This document shows, one piece after another, positions 16,243 to 22,664 of a stretch of DNA of 25,112 bases. Source of the DNA: Candidatus Buchananbacteria bacterium CG10_big_fil_rev_8_21_14_0_10_33_19 (GTDB lineage: Bacteria > Patescibacteria > ABY1 > 2-01-FULL-39-33); assembly GCA_002773855.1 (NCBI GenBank), contig PEZY01000004.1:75706-100817 (forward strand), read 5' to 3'. Each line of letters begins with the position of its first letter. Within the stretch, counting starts at the first letter, position 1. The position numbers and the translations under genes are program-made. The notes below the pieces were generated by a model. The model did not search any database. It was not told where the DNA came from and saw only the letters and a program-made list of their open reading frames with translations.

Positions 16243-16284
16243 CTTAATTTAATAACGCTTACCTATTCTGGTAGGCGTTATTTT
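16243..16284 (+). ncRNA. Putative tiny RNA ending in a strong hairpin
   Basis: The consensus promoter should start transcription near 16243. A 13-bp hairpin at 16251-16281 (AATAACGCTTACC with its wobble complement, loop TATTCT) then ends in a TTTTTAT tail. The transcript would be only about 40 nt and encodes no ORF. Promoter and hairpin are seen; transcription is inferred. Confidence 0.45.
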
Positions 16285-16288
16285 TATA

Positions 16289-16317
16289 TAAAAAAACCGT
16301 GCAATTACTACACGGTT
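16289..16317 (-). terminator. Terminator of the Cys-rich 117-aa gene
   Basis: AACCGTG and CACGGTT pair across a 9-nt loop, followed on the minus strand by TTTTTTATAT. It lies 10 nt beyond the stop codon. Confidence 0.8.
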
Positions 16318-16326
16318 AAGCAATAT

Positions 16327-16680
16327 TTAACAAAAACAATCTATGCGATTACGCTTGCAAAGTAGGCAATTACCAGCCCTGTCTCGACAAGTTGTGCAAT
16401 AACAGCCACCAATAGTGGTAATGCCACCAGGAGATTGACATTTTTCACAAATATTAAAGAATTTTCTATTCTCATTAAGAAAAATACATAGATAACCATC
16501 TTTTGTTCTATAAAGTGTAAACGGTTTACTGCCATAAACGACCTCACTATTAACAACATCAGAAGACTTAAATTTAAAGGAACTAAAATAATTTTTAAAC
16601 CTTCTATCTCGATGAATATGAATTAAAATTTGCAATGGAAAGTGCTTTGTTCTTTTTACTTTTTTGACAACCTTTTTCAT
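16327..16680 (-). CDS. Cys-rich putative zinc-binding hypothetical protein
   Basis: I do not recognise this 117-aa protein. The N-terminal 16 residues are strongly basic (MKKVVKKVKRTKHF). A central beta-rich stretch includes VYGSKPFTLYRTKDGYLCIFLNE. The C-terminal 40 residues hold ten cysteines in the patterns CEKC, CYCTTC, CLLC and CFC, enough for two zinc sites. The start is supported by an AGAGGA Shine-Dalgarno and a promoter at 16729-16757. It has its own terminator, so it is a single-gene unit. A nucleic-acid binding role is possible but not shown. Confidence 0.75.
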   Translation of the reverse strand: MKKVVKKVKRTKHFPLQILIHIHRDRRFKNYFSSFKFKSSDVVNSEVVYGSKPFTLYRTKDGYLCIFLNENRKFFNICEKCQSPGGITTIGGCYCTTCRDRAGNCLLCKRNRIDCFC

Positions 16681-16728
16681 GATCTACGTCCTCTAGTTGT
16701 GATTTAAAAAGATCATACTTAACAGTTA

Positions 16729-16757
16729 ATAATATATTATTTGATATTTGCTGTCAA
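16729..16757 (-). promoter_or_regulatory. Promoter of the Cys-rich gene
   Basis: TTGACA and TATTAT on the minus strand are separated by 17 bp. It begins immediately past the stop codon of the DipZ-like redoxin gene. Confidence 0.75.
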
Positions 16758-17834
16758 TTAACCAAAAGTAAAAGTATAGGCTCTTAGGCCTGGACTTTCA
16801 ATAATTATTTCCAAAGTATGTTCACCATAAGCAGTATCTTCAATTAAATGATACAAAGTATGATCTCTAACTTCTTGCTCACCAACCAAATTTCCATCTT
16901 TATATATTTTAATTTTACTACCAGTTTCTGATCCGGCCACAAAATAAACATTTTTACCTTGATACCGAAACTTTATAGAAGCGTTGTTGGATTTGTTTTC
17001 GGCAAATTCTTCAGAAAAACTCCAAGTACCACCCAAATATAAAACATTAGTTTTGGGCTTATCTGGGGTCGACATTTTTTGAGTGCCAGAAATATTTTTG
17101 ATACCACTACCTAAATAATTATTACGATCTGATCCAAAATAAATCTCTGGACTCTGTGGACTTCGAGCATCAGTAGTCATTACATTATCTGGTGTCACTA
17201 TTCCACCTTTAATTTCATCCTGCATACCTAAAATCGCTTCTCTTTCTCTTAAAGCTTCTTGAATTTTAGCTTCAGTTTCATCATAAGCTCCTTCACCAAT
17301 ATGATCATAAACAATATAGCCATCGATATCAATCAAATATTTTCTGGGCCAATATTGATTGCGGTAAGCTGCCCAAGTCGAATAATCATTATCCAAAACT
17401 ACCGGAAATTTTATACCAAACTTTTCCACAGCCGCTTTAACATTATTATAATCTTTTTCAAATTCAAATTCCGGTGTATGCAAACCAATGATTTCCAAAC
17501 CTTGATCATGATATTTTTCATACCAAGCATTTAAATAAGGAGTGGTTCTCTGACAATTAATACAGCTATAAGTCCAAAAATCCACCAAGATCACCTTTTT
17601 ACCGATTAACTCACCAATGGAAATACTATCAGTATTTACAAAACCATCAGGGGTCGATATCTCCTGAGCGGGTTTATATTTTTTAGCCTTAGCTTCTTTA
17701 GATATCGCTACACCAGTTGATTCTGTATTATTACCAGAAAACCTAAAAGATTTTCTTGATTGTAAATACACAATGGATCCAGCAATAGCTATTAAAAATA
17801 AAGCTAATATAATATTACGATATTTATTATTCAT
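16758..17834 (-). CDS. Membrane-anchored TlpA-like redoxin with DipZ C-terminal domain
   Basis: This 358-aa protein has a single N-terminal membrane anchor (about residues 7-25). A redoxin domain (about 55-200) has the CINC active site at C91-C94 in FWTYSCINCQRTTPYL and the cis-Pro loop WPRKYLID. A C-terminal beta-sandwich (about 260-358) ends in SPGLRAYTFTFG, the pattern of the DipZ C-terminal domain. With CcdA encoded just upstream, the pair reproduces DipZ split in two, so it should take electrons from CcdA and reduce disulfides outside the membrane. I chose ATG 17834, which overlaps the ccdA stop as TAATG (translational coupling), over a TTG at 17849. It is the last gene of the redox operon. 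Confidence 0.88.
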   Translation of the reverse strand: MNNKYRNIILALFLIAIAGSIVYLQSRKSFRFSGNNTESTGVAISKEAKAKKYKPAQEISTPDGFVNTDSISIGELIGKKVILVDFWTYSCINCQRTTPYLNAWYEKYHDQGLEIIGLHTPEFEFEKDYNNVKAAVEKFGIKFPVVLDNDYSTWAAYRNQYWPRKYLIDIDGYIVYDHIGEGAYDETEAKIQEALREREAILGMQDEIKGGIVTPDNVMTTDARSPQSPEIYFGSDRNNYLGSGIKNISGTQKMSTPDKPKTNVLYLGGTWSFSEEFAENKSNNASIKFRYQGKNVYFVAGSETGSKIKIYKDGNLVGEQEVRDHTLYHLIEDTAYGEHTLEIIIESPGLRAYTFTFG

Positions 17835-18541
17835 TATCTTAATAACCAATTATTTAAAAAATCCCAACTCGCAAACAAACTTAAACTTTGCGTAAATACC
17901 AATACCCCTAAAACGGTTAACAAAACTCCAAAAAAAACATGGACATAATGCAAAGCTTTGGCATATTTTTTTATAAACTTAGCCGCTCTAGATACAAATA
18001 GTCCAGCTAGTAAAAATGGCACGCCCAAACCAATAGAATACGCTAGCAATAGAACAAAAGCTGAACCGGGTTGCGAGGCCGCCAGGCCTAAAATCAAACC
18101 CAAAGCTGGGCCCACACACGGTGTCCAACCAGCAGCAAAGGCCAAGCCAAAAAGAAACGATGTTAGATATTTAGATTTAATCTTAGTTTGGACATTAAAC
18201 TTATGTTGGCGATCCAAAAATGGAATATGAATTAAACCAATTAAATACAACCCAAAAAATATAATTAAAGCCCCACCAATTCTGGCCAACCAAACTTGAA
18301 CATCATAAGCGACAGCTTCCAAAAGAGTATTTAGCAATACTCCCAGCGAGGCAAAGACTACCGAAAATCCCAGAACAAAGAAAACACTATTTAAAAATAT
18401 CTCTTTGCGCTTAACTTCGGCATCACCAAGTGATGAACCACCTAAGTAAGATAAAAATCCGGGAATTAGTGGCAAAACACAGGGGGCTAAAAAAGACAGC
18501 AAGCCGGCCGAAAAAGCGGCCAAAATTGAAACTCCATCCAT
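17834..18541 (-). CDS. ccdA: CcdA/DsbD-type transmembrane electron transporter
   Basis: This 235-aa polytopic protein carries reducing equivalents from cytoplasmic thioredoxin across the membrane. Six hydrophobic segments are visible. The redox cysteines lie in the two conserved motifs LAPCVLPLIPGFLSYLGG (C21) and GWTPCVGPALGLILG (C142), as in CcdA. The ATG at 18541 follows the upstream thioredoxin-like stop by 3 nt. Its own stop overlaps the next ATG as TAATG. Gene order trx-ccdA-redoxin makes it the membrane hub of the module. Confidence 0.93.
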   Translation of the reverse strand: MDGVSILAAFSAGLLSFLAPCVLPLIPGFLSYLGGSSLGDAEVKRKEIFLNSVFFVLGFSVVFASLGVLLNTLLEAVAYDVQVWLARIGGALIIFFGLYLIGLIHIPFLDRQHKFNVQTKIKSKYLTSFLFGLAFAAGWTPCVGPALGLILGLAASQPGSAFVLLLAYSIGLGVPFLLAGLFVSRAAKFIKKYAKALHYVHVFFGVLLTVLGVLVFTQSLSLFASWDFLNNWLLR

Positions 18542-18544
18542 ATG

Positions 18545-19189
18545 TTATTGGTTAATTATTTTATTAATCTCACTGGTATATCTACCAGTATCCCAACCTT
18601 CTGGTGATTTTAAAATTCGATTATTATTTTTTACAAAAACTTTAGTATGCTGATAAGCTACACCAAATTGCCTAGCCAAGTTTTTTTCAGAATTATCAGT
18701 TTCATTGTCATTGTAATTAACTCGAAAGCCAACAACTTGATCTGAGTTTAAATCATTAAAAGCTTGTTGCATTAACGGGAATTCGGCACGACAAACTGGA
18801 CACCAATTAGCATAAAAATATAACACTATTAATTTATCGGTTTTTAAGGCCGCTTCATAGTCCGACTGATTAAAATCTAATAATGGAGCTGAGTTACCAG
18901 CTAAGACCGATCCGGAGTAAGTCATCATCAACTCAGGCTCAGTTTTATTATCATTCATCATAGTTGTATTTTCATCTTCTATTACAGAATCAACACCTTT
19001 TTCATTCATCATTTGATTATTGGCTGATTTATCTTCTTCGGTCATTGTAGAATTTTCAGTCTGATTAATGTCTTTATTGTTAACCGTTGACTTATTAGCC
19101 AAATAAGCGATACCACCAATGACAATAATAATAGCAATAGTTGCGCCAATGATTGGCAAAATAAAACCTTTTTGTGAATTTTCCATCAT
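18545..19189 (-). CDS. Membrane-anchored thioredoxin-like protein
   Basis: This 214-aa protein has an N-terminal transmembrane anchor (residues 9-31). A low-complexity linker of about 65 residues rich in Asn, Glu, Met and Thr follows, then a thioredoxin fold (about 100-214). The active site is WCPVC (C130, C133) in LYFYANWCPVCRAEF. The linker holds unusual Met pairs (NQMMNEK, TTMMNDN, ELMMTYS), possibly metal-binding or oxidant-scavenging; that is speculative. It is first gene of the operon with ccdA 3 nt downstream, and is expressed from the operator-overlapped promoter at 19231-19259. No strong Shine-Dalgarno is visible; either of two tandem ATGs could start. Confidence 0.85.
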   Translation of the reverse strand: MMENSQKGFILPIIGATIAIIIVIGGIAYLANKSTVNNKDINQTENSTMTEEDKSANNQMMNEKGVDSVIEDENTTMMNDNKTEPELMMTYSGSVLAGNSAPLLDFNQSDYEAALKTDKLIVLYFYANWCPVCRAEFPLMQQAFNDLNSDQVVGFRVNYNDNETDNSEKNLARQFGVAYQHTKVFVKNNNRILKSPEGWDTGRYTSEINKIINQ

Positions 19190-19230
19190 ATATACTTTTG
19201 ATTAGTTAATTATATTTTAAACTTATTTAA

Positions 19231-19259
19231 AGTATAAATTGATTTTATATAAATGTAAA
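19231..19259 (-). promoter_or_regulatory. Promoter of the thioredoxin-ccdA-redoxin operon
   Basis: TTTACA (19254-19259) and TATACT (19231-19236) on the minus strand are separated by 17 bp. The -35 box is the promoter-proximal half of a palindromic operator. Confidence 0.75.
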
Positions 19260-19273
19260 GTTAACTTTACATT
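19252..19273. promoter_or_regulatory. Operator 1: 22-bp perfect palindrome at the redox operon promoter
   Basis: The core TGTAAAGTTAACTTTACA (19254-19271) is a perfect palindrome extended by two more base pairs on each side. It overlaps the -35 box. It shares the pattern TGTNAAGTNNACTTNACA with operator 2 at the regulator gene, in the same phase. Confidence 0.8.
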
Positions 19274-19297
19274 GAATTTGGGGATAAATAATTTACA

Positions 19298-19663
19298 TCA
19301 ATATTTAATGCGACTATAAATATTCCCAAATATTTTAGCTAAGATCATAAAAACCAAAGTTACTACCAACCAAATATCCACCTGATGCTTAAAACTTTGA
19401 ACAATAATACCTAAAACTAAAACACTAGACCCGACTAAATAAGCTATTCGACCAGCCAACATTCTGTGAAAAAGTTCTCGCTCATCACCGGCCTGCTCTT
19501 GCCAGATAAATACCGAAAATATAGAAAACACCACAATTAAAGACATTGCCATTATTGTCACTATCATATCTGGCATCCATAAATTGAATGGATTTAAACA
19601 AAAAACTAACAAAACCACTAACACTAAAGCAATAAAAATTTCCAGAATTAATTTATTTTTCAT
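19298..19663 (-). CDS. Four-helix membrane protein partnered with an XRE regulator
   Basis: This 121-aa protein has four predicted transmembrane helices (about residues 5-25, 34-53, 70-88 and 94-113). The loop after helix 2 has WQEQAGDERELFHRMLAGR, a charged conserved-looking motif that recalls small membrane proteins found beside short XRE regulators (DUF2178-like); that assignment is tentative. Its start overlaps the end of the regulator gene by 11 nt, so the two are translated together. It may sense the membrane or modulate the regulator, which is inference from pairing. No terminator follows, so some readthrough into the redox operon is possible. Confidence 0.75.
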   Translation of the reverse strand: MKNKLILEIFIALVLVVLLVFCLNPFNLWMPDMIVTIMAMSLIVVFSIFSVFIWQEQAGDERELFHRMLAGRIAYLVGSSVLVLGIIVQSFKHQVDIWLVVTLVFMILAKIFGNIYSRIKY

Positions 19664-19865
19664 ATTTTATTTTAAAAATTTCTTCTAGCGGTTTTTTAAA
19701 AAATTTGGCTATCTTTAAAGCTAAAATTACTGACGGTGTGTAATTTCCTTTTTCAATAGCAATAATTGTCTGCCGAGTTACACCCAGTGCTTCCGCTAAA
19801 GCTTCCTGAGTAATACTCTCTTTCAGACGTAAATCGTAAACTTGATTAATAATAAACTCTTTCAT
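19653..19865 (-). CDS. Small XRE-family transcriptional regulator
   Basis: This 70-aa protein is a minimal lambda-repressor-like HTH (residues 5-65): TQEALAEALGVTRQTIIAIEKGNYTPSVILALKIA, then FFKKPLEEIFKIK. It has no ligand domain. I chose ATG 19865 because the longer reading to 19913 runs through a perfect promoter (19885-19913). The -35 of that promoter overlaps an 18-bp palindrome that recurs at the redox operon, so it likely represses itself and that operon. It overlaps the downstream membrane protein gene by 11 nt. Confidence 0.9.
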   Translation of the reverse strand: MKEFIINQVYDLRLKESITQEALAEALGVTRQTIIAIEKGNYTPSVILALKIAKFFKKPLEEIFKIKYEK

Positions 19866-19884
19866 AAATAATATAATATTTTCT

Positions 19885-19913
19885 ATTATAAAAATTAATA
19901 ACTTTAATGTCAA
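19885..19913 (-). promoter_or_regulatory. Consensus promoter of the XRE regulator gene
   Basis: TTGACA (19908-19913) and TATAAT (19885-19890) on the minus strand have a 17-bp spacer, a perfect consensus. Start site to ATG is about 15-20 nt. Confidence 0.85.
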
Positions 19914-19925
19914 GTATACTTAACA
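19908..19925. promoter_or_regulatory. Operator 2: 18-bp palindrome at the regulator's own promoter
   Basis: TGTCAAGTATACTTAACA is palindromic except for one position per arm. The promoter-proximal six bases are the -35 hexamer, exactly as in operator 1 at 19254-19271. The two sites agree at 14 of 18 positions. Confidence 0.8.
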
Positions 19926-19935
19926 TTAAAAATAT

Positions 19936-19975
19936 AAATAAAAGAGACCTATTTTATAATAGATCTCTTTTATTT
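19936..19975. terminator. Long hairpin terminator, bidirectional
   Basis: Arms of 18 nt (one mismatch) with loop TTAT begin AAATAAAAGAGA. It lies downstream of the 521-aa gene on the minus strand. The following TTTATTTGAG resembles sequence at the tRNA-Gly 3' end. Confidence 0.75.
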
Positions 19976-20034
19976 ATTTGAGATGGTTAGCAAAGAACGT
20001 TAGAACTAAAATTATAAATAATAATCTATATATA

Positions 20035-21600
20035 CTATTCAATGAATGAAAATGTGCTTAACATCTGTAAATTTTCTGGGTTACTGGTTGGAAACCAAAT
20101 TTCATAAATTGCTCCATCAAATGAAATCAATGTATATAAATATTCACCATTAATTATGTATCCTCCATTATAACTTACGTAACTTCCTGTTAATGTAAAT
20201 TGGTATGCTATTTTTTTATCAATTGTTGTTTTTATAAGTTCTCCAACTATTTTATCATCAATATTAGAGTTTGTATCATTTTTGTTATACTCCCACACCA
20301 AATTAGCGTACTCATCTAATTCAAAACTAACTTCCGGATATTGTCTTAGATTATATTCTCTCTCATATTTTTTTATATTAAAACTACCCAGTGCCACCCA
20401 TTGTGCTTGCACTGCGTCTACACCAAAATCATTACTTAGTAATTTTCTTTCATCTGGATACTGAATGGTATACTTATATGTATTATTCCTAAATGTTGAC
20501 CACCCATCTATCTGATTATTATTTTCATTTTTATTTATTGGTACCACTCTTTTATAGCATAAAACACTAAAATCTGGTGATTGAATTTTTGAGCAAATAT
20601 CAGACTGCATTGTTTTCTCTGCAACTCCTAGATAACATTTATCCCTGCTATTATAATTGTCATCTTTTACTTTGTCGCATATTGTCTGATCTTTGTAAGC
20701 TGGCGCAGTTCTAACCAAACATCTATTATAATCTTGTTGTAGGGTTATTTTTTCACAGTACTCAGGTGGTGTAGGCTGTTTTGCATTATCAGGATAATAT
20801 GTGTAGCAAATATCGCGCATCTGCTCTGGATAATTTACGTTACTTGAGTTAAAGTCAGGTATCTGATCACATATTTCTATGTCTTTTGTTTCTTTAATTA
20901 TATTCTCATAACATTTATACCTGGCATCAAATGTATCAATTAAAGCACATATACTGGGATCCAGTTTTGAAAATTTATACTCAAGTGATTTAGTTTCAAT
21001 AATATTTTTTGTTAGGCCAATTAATATAGGCACTCCTAATAACATAATAAATATAATAATATATTTCGCAATTTTAATTACTTTCCCATTAAATATAATA
21101 TGAAAAAGTGAAGCAGAAAGCCCAATAATATAAGTGGCTAAAAAAATACCGCTCAGTGATTGCACGATGGATATAAATATGGAAATAAATATTGTATGAG
21201 CTATACCAAAATAATCAAATATTCTATAGACGAATATATTTGAAAAATCACATATAAAATCTCCACAATCACCAGGCATACTTAAATATACCAATGCTTG
21301 GAAAGCAACTACTAGGAGTATAAATTTTTTAGGAATTTTTACAATTGTTATTTTAGTCTTGCTTACAAATTTTTTTATTAAAACAATAGCAACCATAATA
21401 ACTCCTATTATTATATAGAAGGCAATACTAATAAAAGGCAAGATAAGCGCTGACCAACCAGTACTTGTAAGAAACACCAAGAAACTACTAATAAAAGCAT
21501 AGATTATATATATTGGAAACAGAGTCCAAATATTAGTACTATTCGATATTATGTAAGGGTTATTTTTTGGCTTCTCAATCGGTTGATTTGTTGGAATCAT
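20035..21600 (-). CDS. Large membrane protein with Cys-pair repeats, function unknown
   Basis: I do not recognise this 521-aa protein as a named family. The N-terminal 205 residues hold about five hydrophobic segments (near 28-50, 53-77, 92-108, 135-165 and 182-203). The middle (about 215-365) is likely extracytoplasmic and has a loose repeat with paired cysteines: YKCYENI, ICDQI, DICYTYY, YCEKI, RCLVR, ICDKV, KCYLGVAE, ICSKI and LCYKR. The C-terminal 140 residues (WSTFRNNTYKYTIQYPDERK onward) resemble a PsbP-like or other secreted beta domain. The Cys pairs suggest disulfides, possibly serviced by the nearby redox module. No Shine-Dalgarno or clear promoter is seen. It lies between two copies of a hairpin-TTTATTTGAG sequence. 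Confidence 0.8.
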   Translation of the reverse strand: MIPTNQPIEKPKNNPYIISNSTNIWTLFPIYIIYAFISSFLVFLTSTGWSALILPFISIAFYIIIGVIMVAIVLIKKFVSKTKITIVKIPKKFILLVVAFQALVYLSMPGDCGDFICDFSNIFVYRIFDYFGIAHTIFISIFISIVQSLSGIFLATYIIGLSASLFHIIFNGKVIKIAKYIIIFIMLLGVPILIGLTKNIIETKSLEYKFSKLDPSICALIDTFDARYKCYENIIKETKDIEICDQIPDFNSSNVNYPEQMRDICYTYYPDNAKQPTPPEYCEKITLQQDYNRCLVRTAPAYKDQTICDKVKDDNYNSRDKCYLGVAEKTMQSDICSKIQSPDFSVLCYKRVVPINKNENNNQIDGWSTFRNNTYKYTIQYPDERKLLSNDFGVDAVQAQWVALGSFNIKKYEREYNLRQYPEVSFELDEYANLVWEYNKNDTNSNIDDKIVGELIKTTIDKKIAYQFTLTGSYVSYNGGYIINGEYLYTLISFDGAIYEIWFPTSNPENLQMLSTFSFIE

Positions 21601-21730
21601 ACAAATATTATTAAGTAAAAATTATATTATTATAATACCATATATTTTTTGTGATGGAAACTGCAGACTCTTTTAATATTTTCACTAAAATCTAAACTTT
21701 CAAAACTGGATCCTAGTATATAACAAATAA
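21601..21730. other. AT-rich spacer upstream of the 521-aa gene
   Basis: No gene is supported. The region presumably contains the promoter of the 521-aa gene. A stray CAGACTCTTTT near 21664 repeats the first arm of the hairpin at 21735-21753. Confidence 0.4.
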
Positions 21731-21784
21731 AAACAGACTCTTTTTCGGAGTCTATTTTTATTTATTTGAGCGGATAACGGGAAT
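21731..21784 (-). repeat. Partial duplicate of tRNA-Gly terminator plus tRNA 3' end (copy 1)
   Basis: A hairpin AGACTC/GAGTCT is followed by TTTATTTGAGCGGATAACGG and then GAAT. The 24-bp stretch 21761-21784 matches 21973-21996, inside tRNA-Gly, at 23 of 24 positions. It carries the last 16 nt of the tRNA (T-loop, T-stem, acceptor strand) without the rest of the gene. Confidence 0.8.
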
Positions 21785-21945
21785 TACGACGTAAACCGTC
21801 TGCCAAAAGCAGGACGGCTTACTCTGTCCTGGGTTGGCGGTTAATACTCCCTATGGTCGCATTACCCGATCGTTCGCATTACTCGTTTCGGCTTCCGCCT
21901 CACTCCTAGCTCACTTCCAACCCGTTCGATTTCCACCGATCTCAA
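21785..21945. mobile_element. GC-rich block A behind tRNA-Gly (putative mini-element or structured RNA)
   Basis: About 160 bp, clearly richer in GC than its surroundings, sit between copies 1 and 2 of the tRNA-Gly 3' end. No ORF is convincing. Visible structure includes the hairpin CCGTCTGC/GCAGGACGG near 21796-21817, a direct repeat TCGCATTAC (21857-21865 and 21874-21882), and CGGCTTCCGCCTC at 21889-21901. Near the right edge AACCCGTT and CCGATCTC are complementary to the left repeat, so the ends can pair. A tRNA-targeted integration remnant or a tRNA-derived RNA are both possible. Confidence 0.5.
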
Positions 21946-21996
21946 ATAAAAAAAGACCCCTGGGGGTCTTCTTTTATTTGAGCGGGTAACGGGAAT
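21946..21996 (-). repeat. tRNA-Gly terminator plus tRNA 3' end (copy 2, native)
   Basis: The native tRNA-Gly terminator is the hairpin AGACCC/GGGTCT at about 21954-21969, with a T-rich tail on the minus strand. The 16-nt tRNA 3' end at 21981-21996 is the part duplicated at copy 1. Confidence 0.75.
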
Positions 21997-22053
21997 CGAA
22001 CCCGTATCTCCAGCTTGGAAGGCTAGCATAATGAGCCGTTATACTATACCCGC
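21981..22053 (-). tRNA. tRNA-Gly (TCC)
   Basis: The cloverleaf has acceptor GCGGGTA/TACCCGC with discriminator U, anticodon stem CTAGC/GCTGG with loop CTTCCAA (anticodon TCC), and T-arm ACGGG TTCGATT CCCGT. No CCA is encoded. Confidence 0.94.
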
Positions 22054-22067
22054 AAAAACTATTAACT

Positions 22068-22096
22068 ATAATAGCACAAAAAATACTAAAAATCAA
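22068..22096 (-). promoter_or_regulatory. Promoter of tRNA-Gly
   Basis: TTGATT and TATTAT on the minus strand are separated by 17 bp, with extended TGC before the -10. It lies about 15 nt upstream of the tRNA. Confidence 0.65.
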
Positions 22097-22111
22097 GGTC
22101 AATAATCTTAA

Positions 22112-22140
22112 TTGACACATTAAAATAAAAACAGTAAAGT
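22112..22140 (+). promoter_or_regulatory. Promoter of the zinc-ribbon membrane protein pair
   Basis: TTGACA and TAAAGT are separated by 17 bp. The predicted leader of about 33 nt contains an AAGGAG Shine-Dalgarno. It is divergent from the tRNA-Gly promoter. Confidence 0.65.
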
Positions 22141-22180
22141 AAGTTTATTAGAACCTTTTAATTTCAAGGAGACTGCAATT

Positions 22181-22393
22181 ATGTTTGAATTTGCATCGGA
22201 AGTCTTAACTATAATAATAGCCCTAATTATATTTATTCCAATTTGTATTAAAAAAGTAAAATGTAACAATAATCAAAACATAACCTGTCTAAAATGTGGT
22301 AAAAAATTTAATTGTTATTATTTACTAAAATCTACTGGTTACTGTCCTAGTTGTGGTGAATCATTTCATCGACCACCCAAAGAAGAAAGGTAG
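22181..22393 (+). CDS. Small membrane protein with zinc ribbon (first of pair)
   Basis: This 70-aa protein has one N-terminal transmembrane helix (about residues 7-25, VLTIIIALIIFIPICI). A cytoplasmic-type zinc ribbon follows, with CLKC near residue 38 and CPSC near 58. I do not recognise a named family. AAGGAG lies 9 nt before the ATG and a promoter is at 22112-22140. The second gene starts 5 nt after its stop and encodes a protein of the same design, so the two probably arose by duplication and act together. Confidence 0.8.
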   Translation: MFEFASEVLTIIIALIIFIPICIKKVKCNNNQNITCLKCGKKFNCYYLLKSTGYCPSCGESFHRPPKEER

Positions 22394-22398
22394 GTAAA

Positions 22399-22590
22399 AT
22401 GTTATTAACACTAACAATCATTGAAAAAATCACTCTTGTTGGTATTATTGTACTATCAATCATTCTATTAATCTACTTGAAGATAAAAAATGTTTCATTG
22501 GAATGTAGTAAGTGTAAAAACCTAATACCAGCCTATTTAAATGGTAGATGTCAAAATTGTGGCTACAATAACTCTGATTGTAAACACTAA
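22399..22590 (+). CDS. Small membrane protein with zinc ribbon (second of pair)
   Basis: This 63-aa protein has an N-terminal transmembrane helix (about residues 5-27) and a zinc ribbon with CSKC and CQNC. Its layout is the same as its upstream neighbour although identity is low outside the cysteines. A GGTAGG-like ribosome-binding site spans the end of the first gene. A strong terminator follows at 22594-22627, so the pair is a two-gene operon. Function is unknown. Confidence 0.78.
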   Translation: MLLTLTIIEKITLVGIIVLSIILLIYLKIKNVSLECSKCKNLIPAYLNGRCQNCGYNNSDCKH

Positions 22591-22593
22591 TCC

Positions 22594-22627
22594 AAAACCT
22601 AAATTTATTAATTTAGGTTTTTTTATT
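22594..22627 (+). terminator. Terminator of the zinc-ribbon pair
   Basis: AACCTAAAT and ATTTAGGTT pair across TTATTA and are followed by TTTTTTATTTTT on the + strand. Confidence 0.88.
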
Positions 22628-22629
22628 TT

Positions 22630-22664
22630 TAAGAAATAAAACAAGCTATTTTTACATAGCTTGT
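22630..22664 (-). terminator. Terminator overlapping the end of the 232-aa gene
   Basis: ACAAGCTAT pairs with ATAGCTTGT, followed by TTTATTTCTT on the minus strand. The stem includes the last codons of the 232-aa gene. Confidence 0.8.
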
